A stretch of DNA of 64,000 nt from Bdellovibrio bacteriovorus HD100 (GTDB lineage: Bacteria > Bdellovibrionota > Bdellovibrionia > Bdellovibrionales > Bdellovibrionaceae): NCBI RefSeq assembly GCF_000196175.1, contig NC_005363.1, positions 2,666,001 to 2,730,000 on the forward strand, given 5' to 3'. The notes beneath the pieces are model-generated. The model did no database searches. It saw nothing but the letters and a program-made list of their open reading frames with translations, and had not been told where the DNA came from. The translations under genes were made by a program, and so were the position numbers. This document shows positions 1 through 9,688 of this stretch, piece by piece (position 1 is the first letter of the stretch; every line of letters starts with the position of its first letter).

Positions 1-53
1 CCTTACCTGCCAGCAATATACCCCTGCCCCGGTGTAACACTCGAGGGGGTAAA

Positions 54-1361
54 ATGCTTCGTACACTCTTAATGTCTGTAATGTTGATGATGGGAACGAC
101 GGCCAATGCGGCTGTTTGGACGGAAGTCAATGAATGGTCCCCAGCCTATGAAGACCGCTTTGCGGAGTGGGTTCGCACGGAATGGCGCACGGACTTCTTC
201 TCCCGCAAGTCTTTGCGTAACGGCCAAAGCAATCCTTATTATGGCCTTCGTGTGGACTGTGCCGACACAGTTTATTCCATGCGTATTATTTTTGCCTATG
301 AAAACCGCCTGCCGTTCGTGGCTCAAGACCCGACTGCAGCTGGCAAAACCATCTCCAACAAAATGAGCCGTTGGGACGGCCAAAGCGAAAATCAGCGCGT
401 GCGCAACTTCCTTTGGTACATCTATGGTGTGATGTCCACGCGTTCTCTTCCGAACGACACCTATCCGGTGGCGATCAGCCGCAACACCATCCGCCCAGGC
501 AGCCTGCTGGCGACATCGAAAAAGAACCACCACTCCTGGACAATCAAAGAGATCCTGCCGATCGGCGTTCCGTACCTGGTTTACAACTCTGTTGTCGGTG
601 CGAACTCTGGCTTCGGCCTGCAAGAACGCCAGTCCTGGCCAAATCCTGACTGGGTGTTTGAGGGTGATTACTCTGTGAACAGTGGTGCGGGCTTCCGTTA
701 CTGGAGACCAGCATCTGCGTTGAATAAACCCGTGTGGCAGACGCCGGGTTACAGCGATGAACAGTTCAAAATTCCTTTGAACAAATGGGTTCGTCACATG
801 CAAAACCGCCTGGCTCTGCGCCAGGAAACAGACGACCAGTTGGTCGCTCGTCTGATCAAGACCACGTGCTCTGGTTTTGCGGATCGCGTGACTTCCATCA
901 ATGAAGGTGTGGATTACCTTAAGCGCAACAACAAGTGCATGGACTATGCAACTTATGACACTTACTCCACGCCAAACCGTGACCGTCGTATCTTTGACGA
1001 CTTCATGTCTTTGCGTCGCGCGTACAAAGAAATTCTGCAAATCAACGGGGGCAACCAGCTGAGCGCTTCCACAAAAGCTCAATTGGACAAAATCTTCCCG
1101 GCGATCTCTTTGTCTGCAGCCCAGGAAACTTCCCGCATGGCCGCTCAGACCGTGACTGCTGCTTCCGTCTGCGTGGTGGATTACCTGCCAGGCCGCAAGA
1201 TGGATCTGGCAGAGTTCAAACGACGTCTGTTCCAGGGCCTGATTTCCAACAATCCGCATGACAGTGGTGAGTACCGCTGGGGTGAGGCTCGTGGACCTTC
1301 GCAGCGTGCAAGAAGCTGCCAATCATGGGACCATTGGGCTCCAGATTTAACTCAGGAATAA
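54..1361 (+). CDS. Secreted protein of unknown function, 435 aa
   Basis: The product starts with a clear signal peptide (hydrophobic run ending in an AxA-type site near residue 19, TANAA), so it is probably exported. A GAGGGGG ribosome-binding site lies just before the ATG. I do not recognise a family. A cysteine in a DCADT motif near residue 63 and a downstream HHSW motif near residue 157 leave room for a papain/NlpC-like Cys-His enzyme, but this is only a thought. Four more cysteines occur in the C-terminal half. It is followed 9 bases later by a second gene on the same strand, so the two are probably co-transcribed. Confidence 0.8.
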   Translation: MLRTLLMSVMLMMGTTANAAVWTEVNEWSPAYEDRFAEWVRTEWRTDFFSRKSLRNGQSNPYYGLRVDCADTVYSMRIIFAYENRLPFVAQDPTAAGKTISNKMSRWDGQSENQRVRNFLWYIYGVMSTRSLPNDTYPVAISRNTIRPGSLLATSKKNHHSWTIKEILPIGVPYLVYNSVVGANSGFGLQERQSWPNPDWVFEGDYSVNSGAGFRYWRPASALNKPVWQTPGYSDEQFKIPLNKWVRHMQNRLALRQETDDQLVARLIKTTCSGFADRVTSINEGVDYLKRNNKCMDYATYDTYSTPNRDRRIFDDFMSLRRAYKEILQINGGNQLSASTKAQLDKIFPAISLSAAQETSRMAAQTVTAASVCVVDYLPGRKMDLAEFKRRLFQGLISNNPHDSGEYRWGEARGPSQRARSCQSWDHWAPDLTQE

Positions 1362-1370
1362 AAAGGAACT

Positions 1371-2066
1371 ATGAGATCGACTAAACTTAGCACATGGATC
1401 ACTTGGGCCTTGGTGCTTTTCGCACTGGGTGTGGCAACGGACTATTACTTCCTGCATATTCTTTTCCATCAGAAGCAGCAGGAAGCTTTGCAGATAGCGG
1501 AAGGAGAGCAAGCCGCAGCGACGGCAGCAACTCCAGCGACCACTGCGGGCGATGACAGCTTCCTGGGTGAAAAAGGCAATGCGCAAGTTCAGACCGATTC
1601 CGGCAAAGACACCTTCCTGGCGTCTTTGCAGGCCTGTGCCCCGGAAGTGGCGGCTCAAGCCATCGCCACGCCGGAAGCCCTGATGGAATACCTGCAAAAA
1701 AGTGTCGGCATTGCCAAAGAGGAAATCTCTCTTGAAAACTACCACCTGACTTTGCCGGATGGATCTTTGCGCCGCGTGCACTTGATCACGGCGGACAACA
1801 CCAATGCCAAAGACAAAGTGGAAATCCGCTTCTTCAAATTGGATGCTGAAGGATACCCGGAGCGTCTGCCTCTGAAAGGCGATGAAACTCTGGAGTCCCT
1901 GCTGGCTTTGGGTAAAGTCAGCCGCCACGAAGTGAAGTCCGTCTTGGAACTGAAAGACAAAACCACGGTCAACCTGGAAAAGCATGACAATGTCGTGTTC
2001 GAGTTCCAGTACAACAACCACGGTAAAATTCTGTCTTGCCGCTATAAGGAATGCCTTTGCCAATAA
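1371..2066 (+). CDS. Membrane-anchored protein of unknown function, 231 aa
   Basis: A single hydrophobic segment at residues 10-30 follows a basic N-terminus, so the protein is likely anchored in the inner membrane with its bulk in the periplasm. An Ala/Thr/Glu-rich linker (about 45-65) leads into a mixed soluble domain; the last residues hold three cysteines (SCRYKECLC). AAGGA precedes the ATG. It sits 9 bases after the secreted protein at 54-1361 and is probably in the same operon. No family recognised. Confidence 0.75.
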   Translation: MRSTKLSTWITWALVLFALGVATDYYFLHILFHQKQQEALQIAEGEQAAATAATPATTAGDDSFLGEKGNAQVQTDSGKDTFLASLQACAPEVAAQAIATPEALMEYLQKSVGIAKEEISLENYHLTLPDGSLRRVHLITADNTNAKDKVEIRFFKLDAEGYPERLPLKGDETLESLLALGKVSRHEVKSVLELKDKTTVNLEKHDNVVFEFQYNNHGKILSCRYKECLCQ

Positions 2067-2071
2067 GACTT

Positions 2072-2091
2072 AGGACCTGCTCTTAGGTCCT
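2072..2091. terminator. Hairpin after the first two genes
   Basis: AGGACCT and AGGTCCT pair as a perfect 7-bp stem around a 6-base loop, directly after the stop at 2066. There is no T-tract, so it is a weak or factor-dependent terminator candidate. Confidence 0.4.
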
Positions 2092-2167
2092 GACAGGCAT
2101 TAATAATCCGTCACGATATTTCAATCCACAGACCCTCTGTTAAGATTAAACCTAGAGGGTCTATTGC

Positions 2168-2617
2168 ATGACAAAAAGCGGTTCTTTTTTGCACAGCCGG
2201 AGCTTGTGGGTCTATTACACCCTCTTTTTTTCGGGTTCCCTGGTCTTGGTATACCAAGCATTGAGTTGGGAGATCATTGGGGATTCCGTTAACTTCCTGT
2301 GCCTGCTGTTCGTCATGAATGGCCTGCTGGCGCGCAGATTCATCCACATTCTGGAAAACTCGGTGCTGATGACTGTGGGGTACATCCTGCCCCTCTTGAT
2401 TCGGAACTGCCTGAAGCTGTCCTACACCGAAGCACCCTCAATCAAAGAGTTCCTGAATCTGGCTTTTGTTTCCACCACGACGACACTGGTTTTGGGAATT
2501 GGTTTTTCTTTCCTGGGAATGCTGCTGCATCACTTCGGACACAAGCTGCATCAAATGAGCCGAAGCCGGGTGACCACAAACAACAGCGTGACCACCGGCT
2601 CCCCTGCTGACGAATAA
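2168..2617 (+). CDS. Small integral membrane protein, 149 aa
   Basis: About four hydrophobic segments (roughly residues 14-32, 36-52, 60-80 and 98-118) make this an inner-membrane protein. The C-terminal 25 residues are polar and Ser/Thr-rich. A purine-rich AGAGGG lies 10 bases before the ATG. It ends 3 bases before the convergent ABC transporter gene. No family recognised. Confidence 0.65.
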   Translation: MTKSGSFLHSRSLWVYYTLFFSGSLVLVYQALSWEIIGDSVNFLCLLFVMNGLLARRFIHILENSVLMTVGYILPLLIRNCLKLSYTEAPSIKEFLNLAFVSTTTTLVLGIGFSFLGMLLHHFGHKLHQMSRSRVTTNNSVTTGSPADE

Positions 2618-2620
2618 AAA

Positions 2621-3421
2621 TCAGTCTCCGGTAGAGCCCGTCATCTGGGCCATCTCAAAGCGGTTTTGTTCCGCCATCACCATCTGCGAAAGTTCACGCT
2701 TCAGATTGTTGAAATCAACATCTGCGGGATTGCGCGGACGCGGGATTTGCACCATCACGTCCTTTTTTACGGTGCCCGGGCGATAGCTCATCACAATAAT
2801 TCGGTCCGCCAGATAAATGGCTTCTTCAATACTGTGGGTCACAAAGACCACGGTTTTTTTCAGCTCGCTCCAGATCTTCAGAAGTTCATCCTGAAGGCTT
2901 CGGCGGGTCAATGCATCCAAGGCCCCGAACGGCTCATCCATCAGCATGATCGGCGGATCCAGCGCCAGCACGCGGGCAATAGCCACACGCTGTCTCATCC
3001 CCCCGGAAAGATCTTTCGGGAAGCGCTTGCGGAAGTCCGTCAGCTTAAGCGTTTTCAAAAGCTGCTGCAGCTTTTGTTCGATTTGATCTGGCGGGGCGTT
3101 TTTGATCTTCAGACCAAAGGTGATGTTGTCCTCGACCGTCATCCATGGGAACAAAGCGTATTCCTGAAACACCATGCCGCGGTCCGGGCCGGGCTCCACG
3201 ATTTTGTGTCCACCGACGAACACATCGCCGTCTGACGGCGCAGAAAATCCGGCGATGGCATTCAAAAGCGTGCTCTTGCCACAACCTGACGGCCCCAGCA
3301 GACACACGAACTGACCTTCCGCGATATTGAAATCAATATCCTTCAGGGCAATCACATCCTGCTCGGAACCTTTAAAGACTTTGGAAACATGTTTGATTTC
3401 AATTTGTGTTGGATTCGACAT
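2621..3421 (-). CDS. ABC importer ATP-binding protein, SsuB/TauB type
   Basis: ATPase subunit that should power uptake of a small anion such as nitrate, sulfonate or taurine. Visible motifs are Walker A (GPSGCGKST, about 42-50), the ABC signature LSGGMRQR (about 140) and Walker B with D-loop (MLMDEPFGALD, about 160), followed by the switch histidine (VTHSIEEA). Its 266 residues fit the family. The start overlaps the last base of the permease gene, so the three genes form one minus-strand operon: binding protein, permease, ATPase. The substrate cannot be told from the sequence. Confidence 0.92.
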   Translation of the reverse strand: MSNPTQIEIKHVSKVFKGSEQDVIALKDIDFNIAEGQFVCLLGPSGCGKSTLLNAIAGFSAPSDGDVFVGGHKIVEPGPDRGMVFQEYALFPWMTVEDNITFGLKIKNAPPDQIEQKLQQLLKTLKLTDFRKRFPKDLSGGMRQRVAIARVLALDPPIMLMDEPFGALDALTRRSLQDELLKIWSELKKTVVFVTHSIEEAIYLADRIIVMSYRPGTVKKDVMVQIPRPRNPADVDFNNLKRELSQMVMAEQNRFEMAQMTGSTGD

Positions 3422-4248
3422 TATTCAAGACCTCGATGCCAGCGCAGCAGATAGTTATTCAAACGGCTGACGACAGTGTCAATCGCAAGCCCCAACAGAC
3501 CGATAGAGAACATCCCGGCGATAATCTTGTCGGACCAGAAGTACTCGCGTGCTTCCAGAATGCGATATCCCAGACCGTTGTTCACCGCGATCATCTCAGC
3601 CACGATCATACAGATGAAACCTGTCCCGATACCGATGCGCACACCGCTAAGGATGTACGGCATCGCCGCAGGCACGATGATTTTTCTGAACATCAAAAAG
3701 GATCCCGCACCCAGATTTTTGCCGGCCCGGATATAGATACTGTCCACTGCACGCACGCCCACGATGGTATTCATCAGGACCGGGAAGAACGCCCCCAAAG
3801 CAATCAGGAACACCGCCGGAGGATTCCCCAAACCGAACCACAAGATCGCCAAAGGAATGTAGGCAATCGGCGGGATCGGACGCAGAACCTGAATCAGCGG
3901 ATTCATGTAATCATAAATACGCTGGCTGGCCCCCATCAAAAGACCCAGCGGCAAAGCCAGGCCCCCACCGATCACAAAGCCCAGGAATACACGATAGAAG
4001 CTTTCCCAAAGATCGCGAATCAGTTCGCCCGAGAAATACCAGGCCAACTTTGAGCCTTGTGCTGGATCGTAAGCTTCTAGCGGCATCAGGTACTGATACC
4101 ACTTTACAAGGACCGCCGAAGGTGCCGGAAGCACCTGAGGATTCACCCAACCGGCTCGCACCACGACTTCCCACAAAATCACCACAATCGCCGGTACCCA
4201 GACACCTTTGAGTTTAGACAGCAATCCCTGATCCTTCTTCATACTCAC
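3421..4248 (-). CDS. ABC importer permease, SsuC/TauC type
   Basis: Inner-membrane permease of 275 aa with about six hydrophobic segments and the cytoplasmic EAA-type loop (G-x-S near residue 185, then IIVPAAMPYILSGVR) that docks with the ATPase. The BPD_transp_1 fold and length match nitrate/sulfonate/taurine permeases. It abuts the binding-protein gene directly and overlaps the ATPase gene by one base, so translation is probably coupled. Confidence 0.9.
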   Translation of the reverse strand: MSMKKDQGLLSKLKGVWVPAIVVILWEVVVRAGWVNPQVLPAPSAVLVKWYQYLMPLEAYDPAQGSKLAWYFSGELIRDLWESFYRVFLGFVIGGGLALPLGLLMGASQRIYDYMNPLIQVLRPIPPIAYIPLAILWFGLGNPPAVFLIALGAFFPVLMNTIVGVRAVDSIYIRAGKNLGAGSFLMFRKIIVPAAMPYILSGVRIGIGTGFICMIVAEMIAVNNGLGYRILEAREYFWSDKIIAGMFSIGLLGLAIDTVVSRLNNYLLRWHRGLE

Positions 4249-5280
4249 CTACTTCACGCCCAATGCCTTCTTGGCATCCGTCAACAGATCCAGCTTCACC
4301 CAGTCAGCAGCTTTTGGCGGCTTCTGCATGCGGCCCACGCCGTACTTCACCATAAAGTCTGTCGTGATCTGCATATGCTCTACTGTCAGATCGTATGTGT
4401 ACGGAGAGTTTCCGATGGCATCCTTGAAGTCCTGGGATGTGATCTGGTTTTTAAACATTTTTTCGATGACATATTTTTCAGCCAGCTCCGGCTTTTCGAT
4501 GAAGGCTTTGGTTGCCTCCACGAAGCACTTCATGAATCTTTCCGCGACCGGTTTTTTGGTGTTGTACATCTTTTCAGTCATCACCAGGGTACGGACAGGT
4601 TCGCCCATTGGAGTGTCATAAGGCTTCAACAGCTCTACGCCAAAGCCCTTGTTGATGGCCTGGGAAGCCTGCGGCTCACTCTGTGCCATGGCGTCGATGT
4701 TCTTCGCCTGAAGCGCCTGATTCAAATCAGCAAAGGCCATGTACACGATGCGAACATCTTTCCCCGGCTGATCGGACCAGGTCAGGTTGTGCTTGGCCAG
4801 CTCTGCCAGAAGTAAAAGTTCCTGCGCGCCCCCACGAGCTACGCCGACTTTTTTACCCTTGAAGTCTTTTACGGACTTGATGCCCAGATCCGGACGGATC
4901 ACAATGCGCGCACCACCTTGCGCAAACCCGGCAACGGCAAAGATAGGCACCCCGCCTGAACGGCCGGCTATCGCCGCATCCGCAGCACTGGCCGCCACAT
5001 CGATTTCACCCGCGATGATCGCAGGCATGATATCAATGCCCTTGGCAAACACACGCTCGGTCACCTTCAAATTGTACTTGGAGCAATACTCGCTCATGTA
5101 ACTGATGGCGCCATAGTGAGCGAACTTCAGATTTCCAACTCGCACGACATCCGGAGTTTGGGCTTTTGCTTCAAAGTTGAATACAAACAGAAGCAACAAA
5201 ACAAAAAGACTTAGCAGCAGCTTCACTGCTTTCATATTTACAGCGCGAGAGATCGCAACTGCTTTCGCTGTGGATTTCAT
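4249..5280 (-). CDS. ABC importer periplasmic binding protein, NMT1/TauA/SsuA-like
   Basis: Solute-binding protein of 343 aa that should deliver substrate to the adjacent permease. The N-terminus has a hydrophobic signal ending at KAQT near residue 41. Motifs such as GEIDVAAS (about 92) and GKKVGVARGG (about 143) fit the NMT1/THI5-like, SsuA/TauA fold. An AGGAGG sits 7 bases before the ATG at 5280, which supports this start although a second Met at residue 16 would give a more usual signal length. First gene of the operon. Confidence 0.85.
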   Translation of the reverse strand: MKSTAKAVAISRAVNMKAVKLLLSLFVLLLLFVFNFEAKAQTPDVVRVGNLKFAHYGAISYMSEYCSKYNLKVTERVFAKGIDIMPAIIAGEIDVAASAADAAIAGRSGGVPIFAVAGFAQGGARIVIRPDLGIKSVKDFKGKKVGVARGGAQELLLLAELAKHNLTWSDQPGKDVRIVYMAFADLNQALQAKNIDAMAQSEPQASQAINKGFGVELLKPYDTPMGEPVRTLVMTEKMYNTKKPVAERFMKCFVEATKAFIEKPELAEKYVIEKMFKNQITSQDFKDAIGNSPYTYDLTVEHMQITTDFMVKYGVGRMQKPPKAADWVKLDLLTDAKKALGVK

Positions 5281-5457
5281 AGGAGTCCTCCTAACAAATT
5301 AAAGAGCGTCATATAATAATGGTCTGATGATTAGCAGAGGTTGGCAAGACTTTCGGGTCTCATTTGAGTACGATGTGAATATGAGAAGAAAATCAGAGAG
5401 GACTCACAAAATTTATTTTTTGTGAAACTACATAAAGCTTCAGAGTCCGAAATAAAA
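5281..5457. other. Upstream region of the ABC importer, no gene seen
   Basis: AT-rich stretch between the importer start and the hutU terminator. GGACTC near 5400 and GAGTCC near 5443 form a loose inverted repeat. I see no open frame with a ribosome-binding site. Confidence 0.5.
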
Positions 5458-5485
5458 AAAGGCGTTGAAGAATTCCAACGCCTTT
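5458..5485 (-). terminator. Rho-independent terminator after hutU
   Basis: GGCGTTG and CAACGCC pair around an 8-base loop, flanked by A and T runs. Read on the minus strand, the stem is followed by a run of seven T, as expected for the end of the hutH-hutU transcript. Confidence 0.85.
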
Positions 5486-5513
5486 GAGCAATTCATTTAT
5501 GTGATCGCATACA

Positions 5514-5540
5514 GTGCGAAAGCTACTTCAGCTTTCGCAC
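5514..5540. repeat. Perfect 11-bp inverted repeat downstream of hutU
   Basis: GTGCGAAAGCT and AGCTTTCGCAC pair perfectly around a 5-base loop. It lies between the hutU stop and the true terminator and has no T-tract of its own, so it may protect the mRNA 3' end. A short palindrome GTGCTGCAGCAC follows at 5547-5558. Confidence 0.6.
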
Positions 5541-5572
5541 CTGCCGGTGCTGCAGCACTGTGGCCGCAGGCC

Positions 5573-7219
5573 CTACAACCAAAGACTGCGAACACCGCGC
5601 TCTTTGGCAATGTCGTGAGCCAATTCATAACCTGCGTCCAAATGTCTAAATACACCCATTGCAGGATCGGCAGTTAACACTCTTTCCAAGCGACGTGCGG
5701 CTTTCTCCGTACCGTCCGCAACGATCACCTGACCCGCGTGCTGGCTGTAGCCCATGCCCACACCACCACCGTGATGCAAGCTGACCCACGTGGCACCGCA
5801 AGCGGTGTTCACAAGCGCATTCAGCAACGCCCAGTCACTGACAGCGTCAGAGCCGTCTTTCATCGCTTCGGTTTCACGATTTGGTGATGCCACAGATCCG
5901 CAGTCCAAGTGATCACGACCGATAACGATCGGCGCTTTCACTTTACCTTCGGCCACCAGCTGATTGAACATCAAGCCCGCTTTCGCACGCTCTCCGTATT
6001 CCAACCAGCAAATACGTGCTGGCAAGCCCTGGAAGGCAATGCGCTCTTCAGCCATGTCCAACCAGCGCAGCAGGTCTTTCTTGTGCGGGAATAGTTTTCT
6101 CATCGCATCGTCAGTGACTTTGATATCATTTGGATCACCCGACAAAGCCACCCAGCGGAACGGACCTGAACCTTTGCAGAACAAAGGACGGATGAACGCC
6201 GGAACGAAGCCTGGATAGTCGAAGGCATTTTCAACGCCCGCTTCCTGAGCGCGCGCGCGCAGGTTGTTACCATAGTCAAACGTCACAGCACCGCGATCTT
6301 TCATCGCCAGCATGCCGCGAACGTGTTTTGCCATGGAATCATAAGCCGCTTTCAAATAAGCTTTTTGGTCTTGTTCGCGGAAGGTCTTCGCGGTCTCTAC
6401 CGTGTAACCTTCTGGGATGTAACCCACCAACGGATCATGCGCAGATGTCTGATCGGTCAAAAGATCCGGAGTGAAGTTCTTTTCGATCAACTGGTGGATC
6501 ACCGTCGCCATATTGCCTTGCAAAGCGATGGATTTGGCTTCGCCCGCCGCCGTGTACTTCTTGATGCGCGCCAAAGCGTCGTCAAGGTCTGTCGCCACTT
6601 CATCCACGTACTTGGTTTCAAGACGTTTTTGGATACGAGTTGGATCAATTTCAACGGCCAGAACGCAAGCACCGGCAAAGACACCCGCCAACGGTTGTGC
6701 GCCACCCATGCCACCCAGGCCCGCTGTCAAGATCACGCGGCCGGTAAGATTGCCGCCAAAGTGCTGACGACCGGCTTCCACGAAGGACTCATAAGTCCCC
6801 TGGATGATCCCTTGAGTTCCGATATAGATCCAGGAACCCGCCGTCATCTGACCGTACATCATCAGACCTTTTTTATCGAGTTCGTTGAAGTGCTCCCACG
6901 TGGCCCACTTAGGCACAAGGTTGGAGTTCGCCAGAAGCACGCGAGGAGCGTCTTCGTGTGTTTTCAGAATACCGATAGGCTTACCGGACTGAACCAAAAG
7001 AGTTTCATCGTTTTCAAGCTCTTTCAAAGCTTCCAGAATCTTGTCGAAAGATTCCCAGTTACGAGCCGCTTTACCGATACCACCATAGACAACCAAATTT
7101 TCCGGGTGCTCAGCAATCACCGGATCCAGATTGTTCTGAATCATACGGTAAGCCGCTTCTTGCAACCACCCCTTACACACCATCTTGTTGCCCGTAGGGG
7201 CCTTAACTACTCGAGACAT
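5573..7219 (-). CDS. hutU: Urocanate hydratase (urocanase)
   Basis: Converts urocanate to imidazolonepropionate, the second step of histidine breakdown, in the cytosol with tightly bound NAD. The family pattern is clear throughout: [11 protein letters not shown] (about 45), the NAD-binding [10 protein letters not shown] stretch (about 170), and [15 protein letters not shown] with [15 protein letters not shown] towards the C-terminus. An in-frame TTG at 7231 exists, but the ATG at 7219 is preceded by GGGAGGG at good distance, so I start there (548 aa, close to the usual 550-560). It follows hutH by 66 bases on the same strand. Confidence 0.95.
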   Translation of the reverse strand: MSRVVKAPTGNKMVCKGWLQEAAYRMIQNNLDPVIAEHPENLVVYGGIGKAARNWESFDKILEALKELENDETLLVQSGKPIGILKTHEDAPRVLLANSNLVPKWATWEHFNELDKKGLMMYGQMTAGSWIYIGTQGIIQGTYESFVEAGRQHFGGNLTGRVILTAGLGGMGGAQPLAGVFAGACVLAVEIDPTRIQKRLETKYVDEVATDLDDALARIKKYTAAGEAKSIALQGNMATVIHQLIEKNFTPDLLTDQTSAHDPLVGYIPEGYTVETAKTFREQDQKAYLKAAYDSMAKHVRGMLAMKDRGAVTFDYGNNLRARAQEAGVENAFDYPGFVPAFIRPLFCKGSGPFRWVALSGDPNDIKVTDDAMRKLFPHKKDLLRWLDMAEERIAFQGLPARICWLEYGERAKAGLMFNQLVAEGKVKAPIVIGRDHLDCGSVASPNRETEAMKDGSDAVSDWALLNALVNTACGATWVSLHHGGGVGMGYSQHAGQVIVADGTEKAARRLERVLTADPAMGVFRHLDAGYELAHDIAKERGVRSLWL

Positions 7220-7285
7220 ATTCCCTCCCAAAAGGTACCTGCTTACTTTTGCTTAAGCAGTGCGACAGATATTAACTTAATAAAA

Positions 7286-8821
7286 CTACCATTCCAGTTT
7301 GCCGACCGCGTTTTCCACGACGGCCATCAGTTCTCCAGACACCATCATGGCTTTGATCGCCTCGACGTCTTTAGAGAAAATGCGGTCTTCTTTTGCAAAC
7401 GGCACAGTCTTGCGAATGTGCTCGTGTGCAGCCTTCACCGCAGCAGACGGTTTCAGCGGAGCCAACAAATCCAAAGCCTGAGTTGCCGACAACAATTCCA
7501 TCGCTACGACATTTTCTGCGTTACGCAGAATCTGTGCGAACTTACGGGCAGCAATCGTACCCATGGAAACGTGGTCTTCTTTTTCTGCCGACGTCGGGAT
7601 GGAATCCACGCTCGCCGGGTGCGCCAATACTTTGTTTTCGCTCACCAAAGAAGCGGCTGCCACCTGCACGATCATGTGACCGGAATTCAAGCCCCCGTTG
7701 GGGGTCAGGAACGGAGGAAGCTCACTCATCTGGGTGGAAATCATTTTGGAAATACGGCATTCGCTGATGCTCGCCTGGGAAGACAACGCAATCCCCGCAA
7801 AGTCCATTGCGTGCGCCACTGGCATCCCGTGGAAGTTACCGCAGGAAAGAACTTTGTTCGCATCCGCAAACACCAACGGGTTGTCCGTGGAAGAATTCGC
7901 TTCAGTTTCCAAAACCTTCACCGCATATCTCAAAGCGTCTTTAGCGGCGCCGTGAACAGCAGGCATACAACGCAAAGAATACGCATCCTGAACACGCGGA
8001 TCATTGACGGCGTGGCTTTCAGCGATCGGGCTGGTTTCGCCCATAAGTCTAATCAAATTGCGGCCGGTCTTGCCTTCACCGGCGTGAGGGCGGCTGGCTT
8101 GAATCAATGGATCAAATGGTTTTCTGGAACCACGCAGGCCTTCCAAAGACATCGCACCGGCAAGATCCGCCAACCACAACAGGCGGCGATTTTCCCACAA
8201 AGACAAAAGACCGATGGAAGTCATCACCTGACAACCGTTGATCATGGAAAGACCTTCTTTGGCTTTCAGCTCCAGCGGAGTGATGCCTTTTTGTTTCAAC
8301 AACTCAGTCACATGCACCGGCTTGCCGTCAGCACCCCACGCTTCGCCTTCACCAATGATGGTCAACGCCAGATGAGAAAGCGGAGCCAAGTCCCCAGACG
8401 CACCCACAGAGCCCTGAGAAGGAACCACCGGGATGATGTCGTTGTTCAGGAACTCAAGAATTTTTTCTACAACCAGTGGACGAATGCCGCTGTGGCCTTT
8501 AGCCAAAGCATTCGCACGCAGAACCATCATCGCGCGAGTTTCCGTTTTCGTGAACGGAGCCCCGATACCCATGGAGTGGGAGCGAATCAGATTTCTTTGC
8601 AGCTGTTCAATTTCAGCATCCGAGATGCGCACGGAAGAAAATGCACCAAAGCCGGTATTCACACCGTACATTACTTCACCACTGGCAATACGACCCTCGA
8701 TATAGTCGCGGGACTTTTGCATATTGGCTCTTCCAGAAGCAGAAAGCTCCGCTTTGATGGAAGGGTTGTGAGCGATTTCATATAGGTTTTCGAGCGTGAT
8801 ATTCTCACCAGTAATTTGCAT
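7286..8821 (-). CDS. hutH: Histidine ammonia-lyase
   Basis: Deaminates L-histidine to urocanate and ammonia, the entry step of the hut pathway. The Ala-Ser-Gly triad that cyclises into the MIO cofactor is visible at residues 141-143 within GSVGASGDLAPLSH, and YGVNTGFG near residue 52 carries the catalytic tyrosine. Length 511 aa is normal. GAGAGG lies upstream of the ATG. It is the promoter-proximal gene of a hutH-hutU pair; hutI and hutG are not in this window. Confidence 0.96.
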   Translation of the reverse strand: MQITGENITLENLYEIAHNPSIKAELSASGRANMQKSRDYIEGRIASGEVMYGVNTGFGAFSSVRISDAEIEQLQRNLIRSHSMGIGAPFTKTETRAMMVLRANALAKGHSGIRPLVVEKILEFLNNDIIPVVPSQGSVGASGDLAPLSHLALTIIGEGEAWGADGKPVHVTELLKQKGITPLELKAKEGLSMINGCQVMTSIGLLSLWENRRLLWLADLAGAMSLEGLRGSRKPFDPLIQASRPHAGEGKTGRNLIRLMGETSPIAESHAVNDPRVQDAYSLRCMPAVHGAAKDALRYAVKVLETEANSSTDNPLVFADANKVLSCGNFHGMPVAHAMDFAGIALSSQASISECRISKMISTQMSELPPFLTPNGGLNSGHMIVQVAAASLVSENKVLAHPASVDSIPTSAEKEDHVSMGTIAARKFAQILRNAENVVAMELLSATQALDLLAPLKPSAAVKAAHEHIRKTVPFAKEDRIFSKDVEAIKAMMVSGELMAVVENAVGKLEW

Positions 8822-8885
8822 ATTCAGAGCCTCTCTTAAGAAGCCCGCATCCTAACGCAAACACTCTAAAACTGGCAAAGAATCG

Positions 8886-8977
8886 AAAAGGTGCCTGGTG
8901 ACTTTTTACGTCTACAGCGCAGCATTTTCAGCCCTTTTTGACGCGGCGTAGGTGTAAAAAATCACCAGGCACCTTTT
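8886..8977. repeat. 92-bp inverted-repeat element upstream of hutH
   Basis: Two 24-base arms (8886-8909 and 8954-8977) are reverse complements with a single mismatch; each holds GGTGCCTGGTGA. The 44-base centre also pairs in part. The two arms could form a long hairpin in either strand. It has no coding capacity and sits between hutH and the outer-membrane protein gene, so it resembles a small non-autonomous repeat (REP/MITE-like). Confidence 0.75.
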
Positions 8978-8982
8978 AAACG

Positions 8983-9011
8983 AAAAAAGCCACTCCAACG
9001 GAGTGGCTTTT
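8983..9011 (-). terminator. Terminator of the barrel-protein gene
   Basis: GCCACTCC and GGAGTGGC pair as a perfect 8-bp stem with a 3-base loop, flanked by A6 and T4 runs. On the minus strand the stem is followed by T6, matching the end of the gene at 9033-9554. Confidence 0.85.
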
Positions 9012-9032
9012 GGATTGGAATTTGATTGGTTT

Positions 9033-9554
9033 TTAGAACTCCAGAGGCAGGGATACGGAAACAACAACGGATTCGTTTTTAGCGTCGATGTCGATACCGT
9101 CAACTTCGTCGAATGTTTCTTTCAGGTATTCCACGTTCAAAGACAGGAATGGCAGACCCGTGAAGCCTACGCCCAGCTTTGTGCTTTTACCTTTCATTTT
9201 ACCGCTGTCCTCAAGATCGATGTCGTTCATGAAACCGTAACCCAACCATGCGCGAACCAGGATCGGGAAATCAAGACCGACAACACCGTATACGGTAGTT
9301 CTTTTCGCAGACTCATCAGGTCCGGAATCCAACTCAGATGTTCCACTGATACCCAAAGTCCCATCAAGACCCGCCCAGAACATCACTGGGGATCTGTAAG
9401 CCAGGCGCAAACCCAACTGAGTTCCATTAATTTTCCCATCTGGATCTGTGGTTTTACCCATTTCGTAACCAAGATACGGCTCTAGCAGAATGTCTGCGTG
9501 AGATACGCTCCCGAAACCCATAACAATCGCCAACGTGACCAAGAGCTTTTTCAT
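9033..9554 (-). CDS. Probable outer-membrane beta-barrel protein, 173 aa
   Basis: A signal peptide (MKKLLVTLAIVMG, cut near SHA at about 20) leads into alternating polar/hydrophobic strands with glycine turns. The chain ends in phenylalanine (LPLEF), the usual signature of BAM-inserted barrels. Size suggests about eight strands. AAGGAG precedes the ATG and a strong terminator follows, so it is a single-gene unit. Function unknown; small porin-like or structural barrel are the options. Confidence 0.75.
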   Translation of the reverse strand: MKKLLVTLAIVMGFGSVSHADILLEPYLGYEMGKTTDPDGKINGTQLGLRLAYRSPVMFWAGLDGTLGISGTSELDSGPDESAKRTTVYGVVGLDFPILVRAWLGYGFMNDIDLEDSGKMKGKSTKLGVGFTGLPFLSLNVEYLKETFDEVDGIDIDAKNESVVVSVSLPLEF

Positions 9555-9688
9555 AAAGTCTTCTCCTTTTGTAACCCAAAAAATTTAGGCATCCTTTAGA
9601 ATTTTGAAGAGACTCTTTCGCAGGGTCAACGACTCAAGTCCCACCCTACCGAAAGCCCAGTCCAGATACACACGACCTTGGAGCGCTT

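Noticed and set aside
69-1322. 417-codon open frame on the minus strand
   Set aside because: Antisense to the secreted protein at 54-1361, which has a signal peptide and ribosome-binding site. The antisense frame has neither.
5465-5677. 70-codon open frame on the plus strand after the importer
   Set aside because: It starts inside the hutU terminator and runs antisense into hutU; no ribosome-binding site.
6323-8785. 820-codon open frame on the plus strand
   Set aside because: It is wholly antisense to hutU and hutH, both certain genes. Its composition is that of a shadow frame (His, Arg and Phe rich) and it crosses the hutH-hutU gap without a ribosome-binding site.
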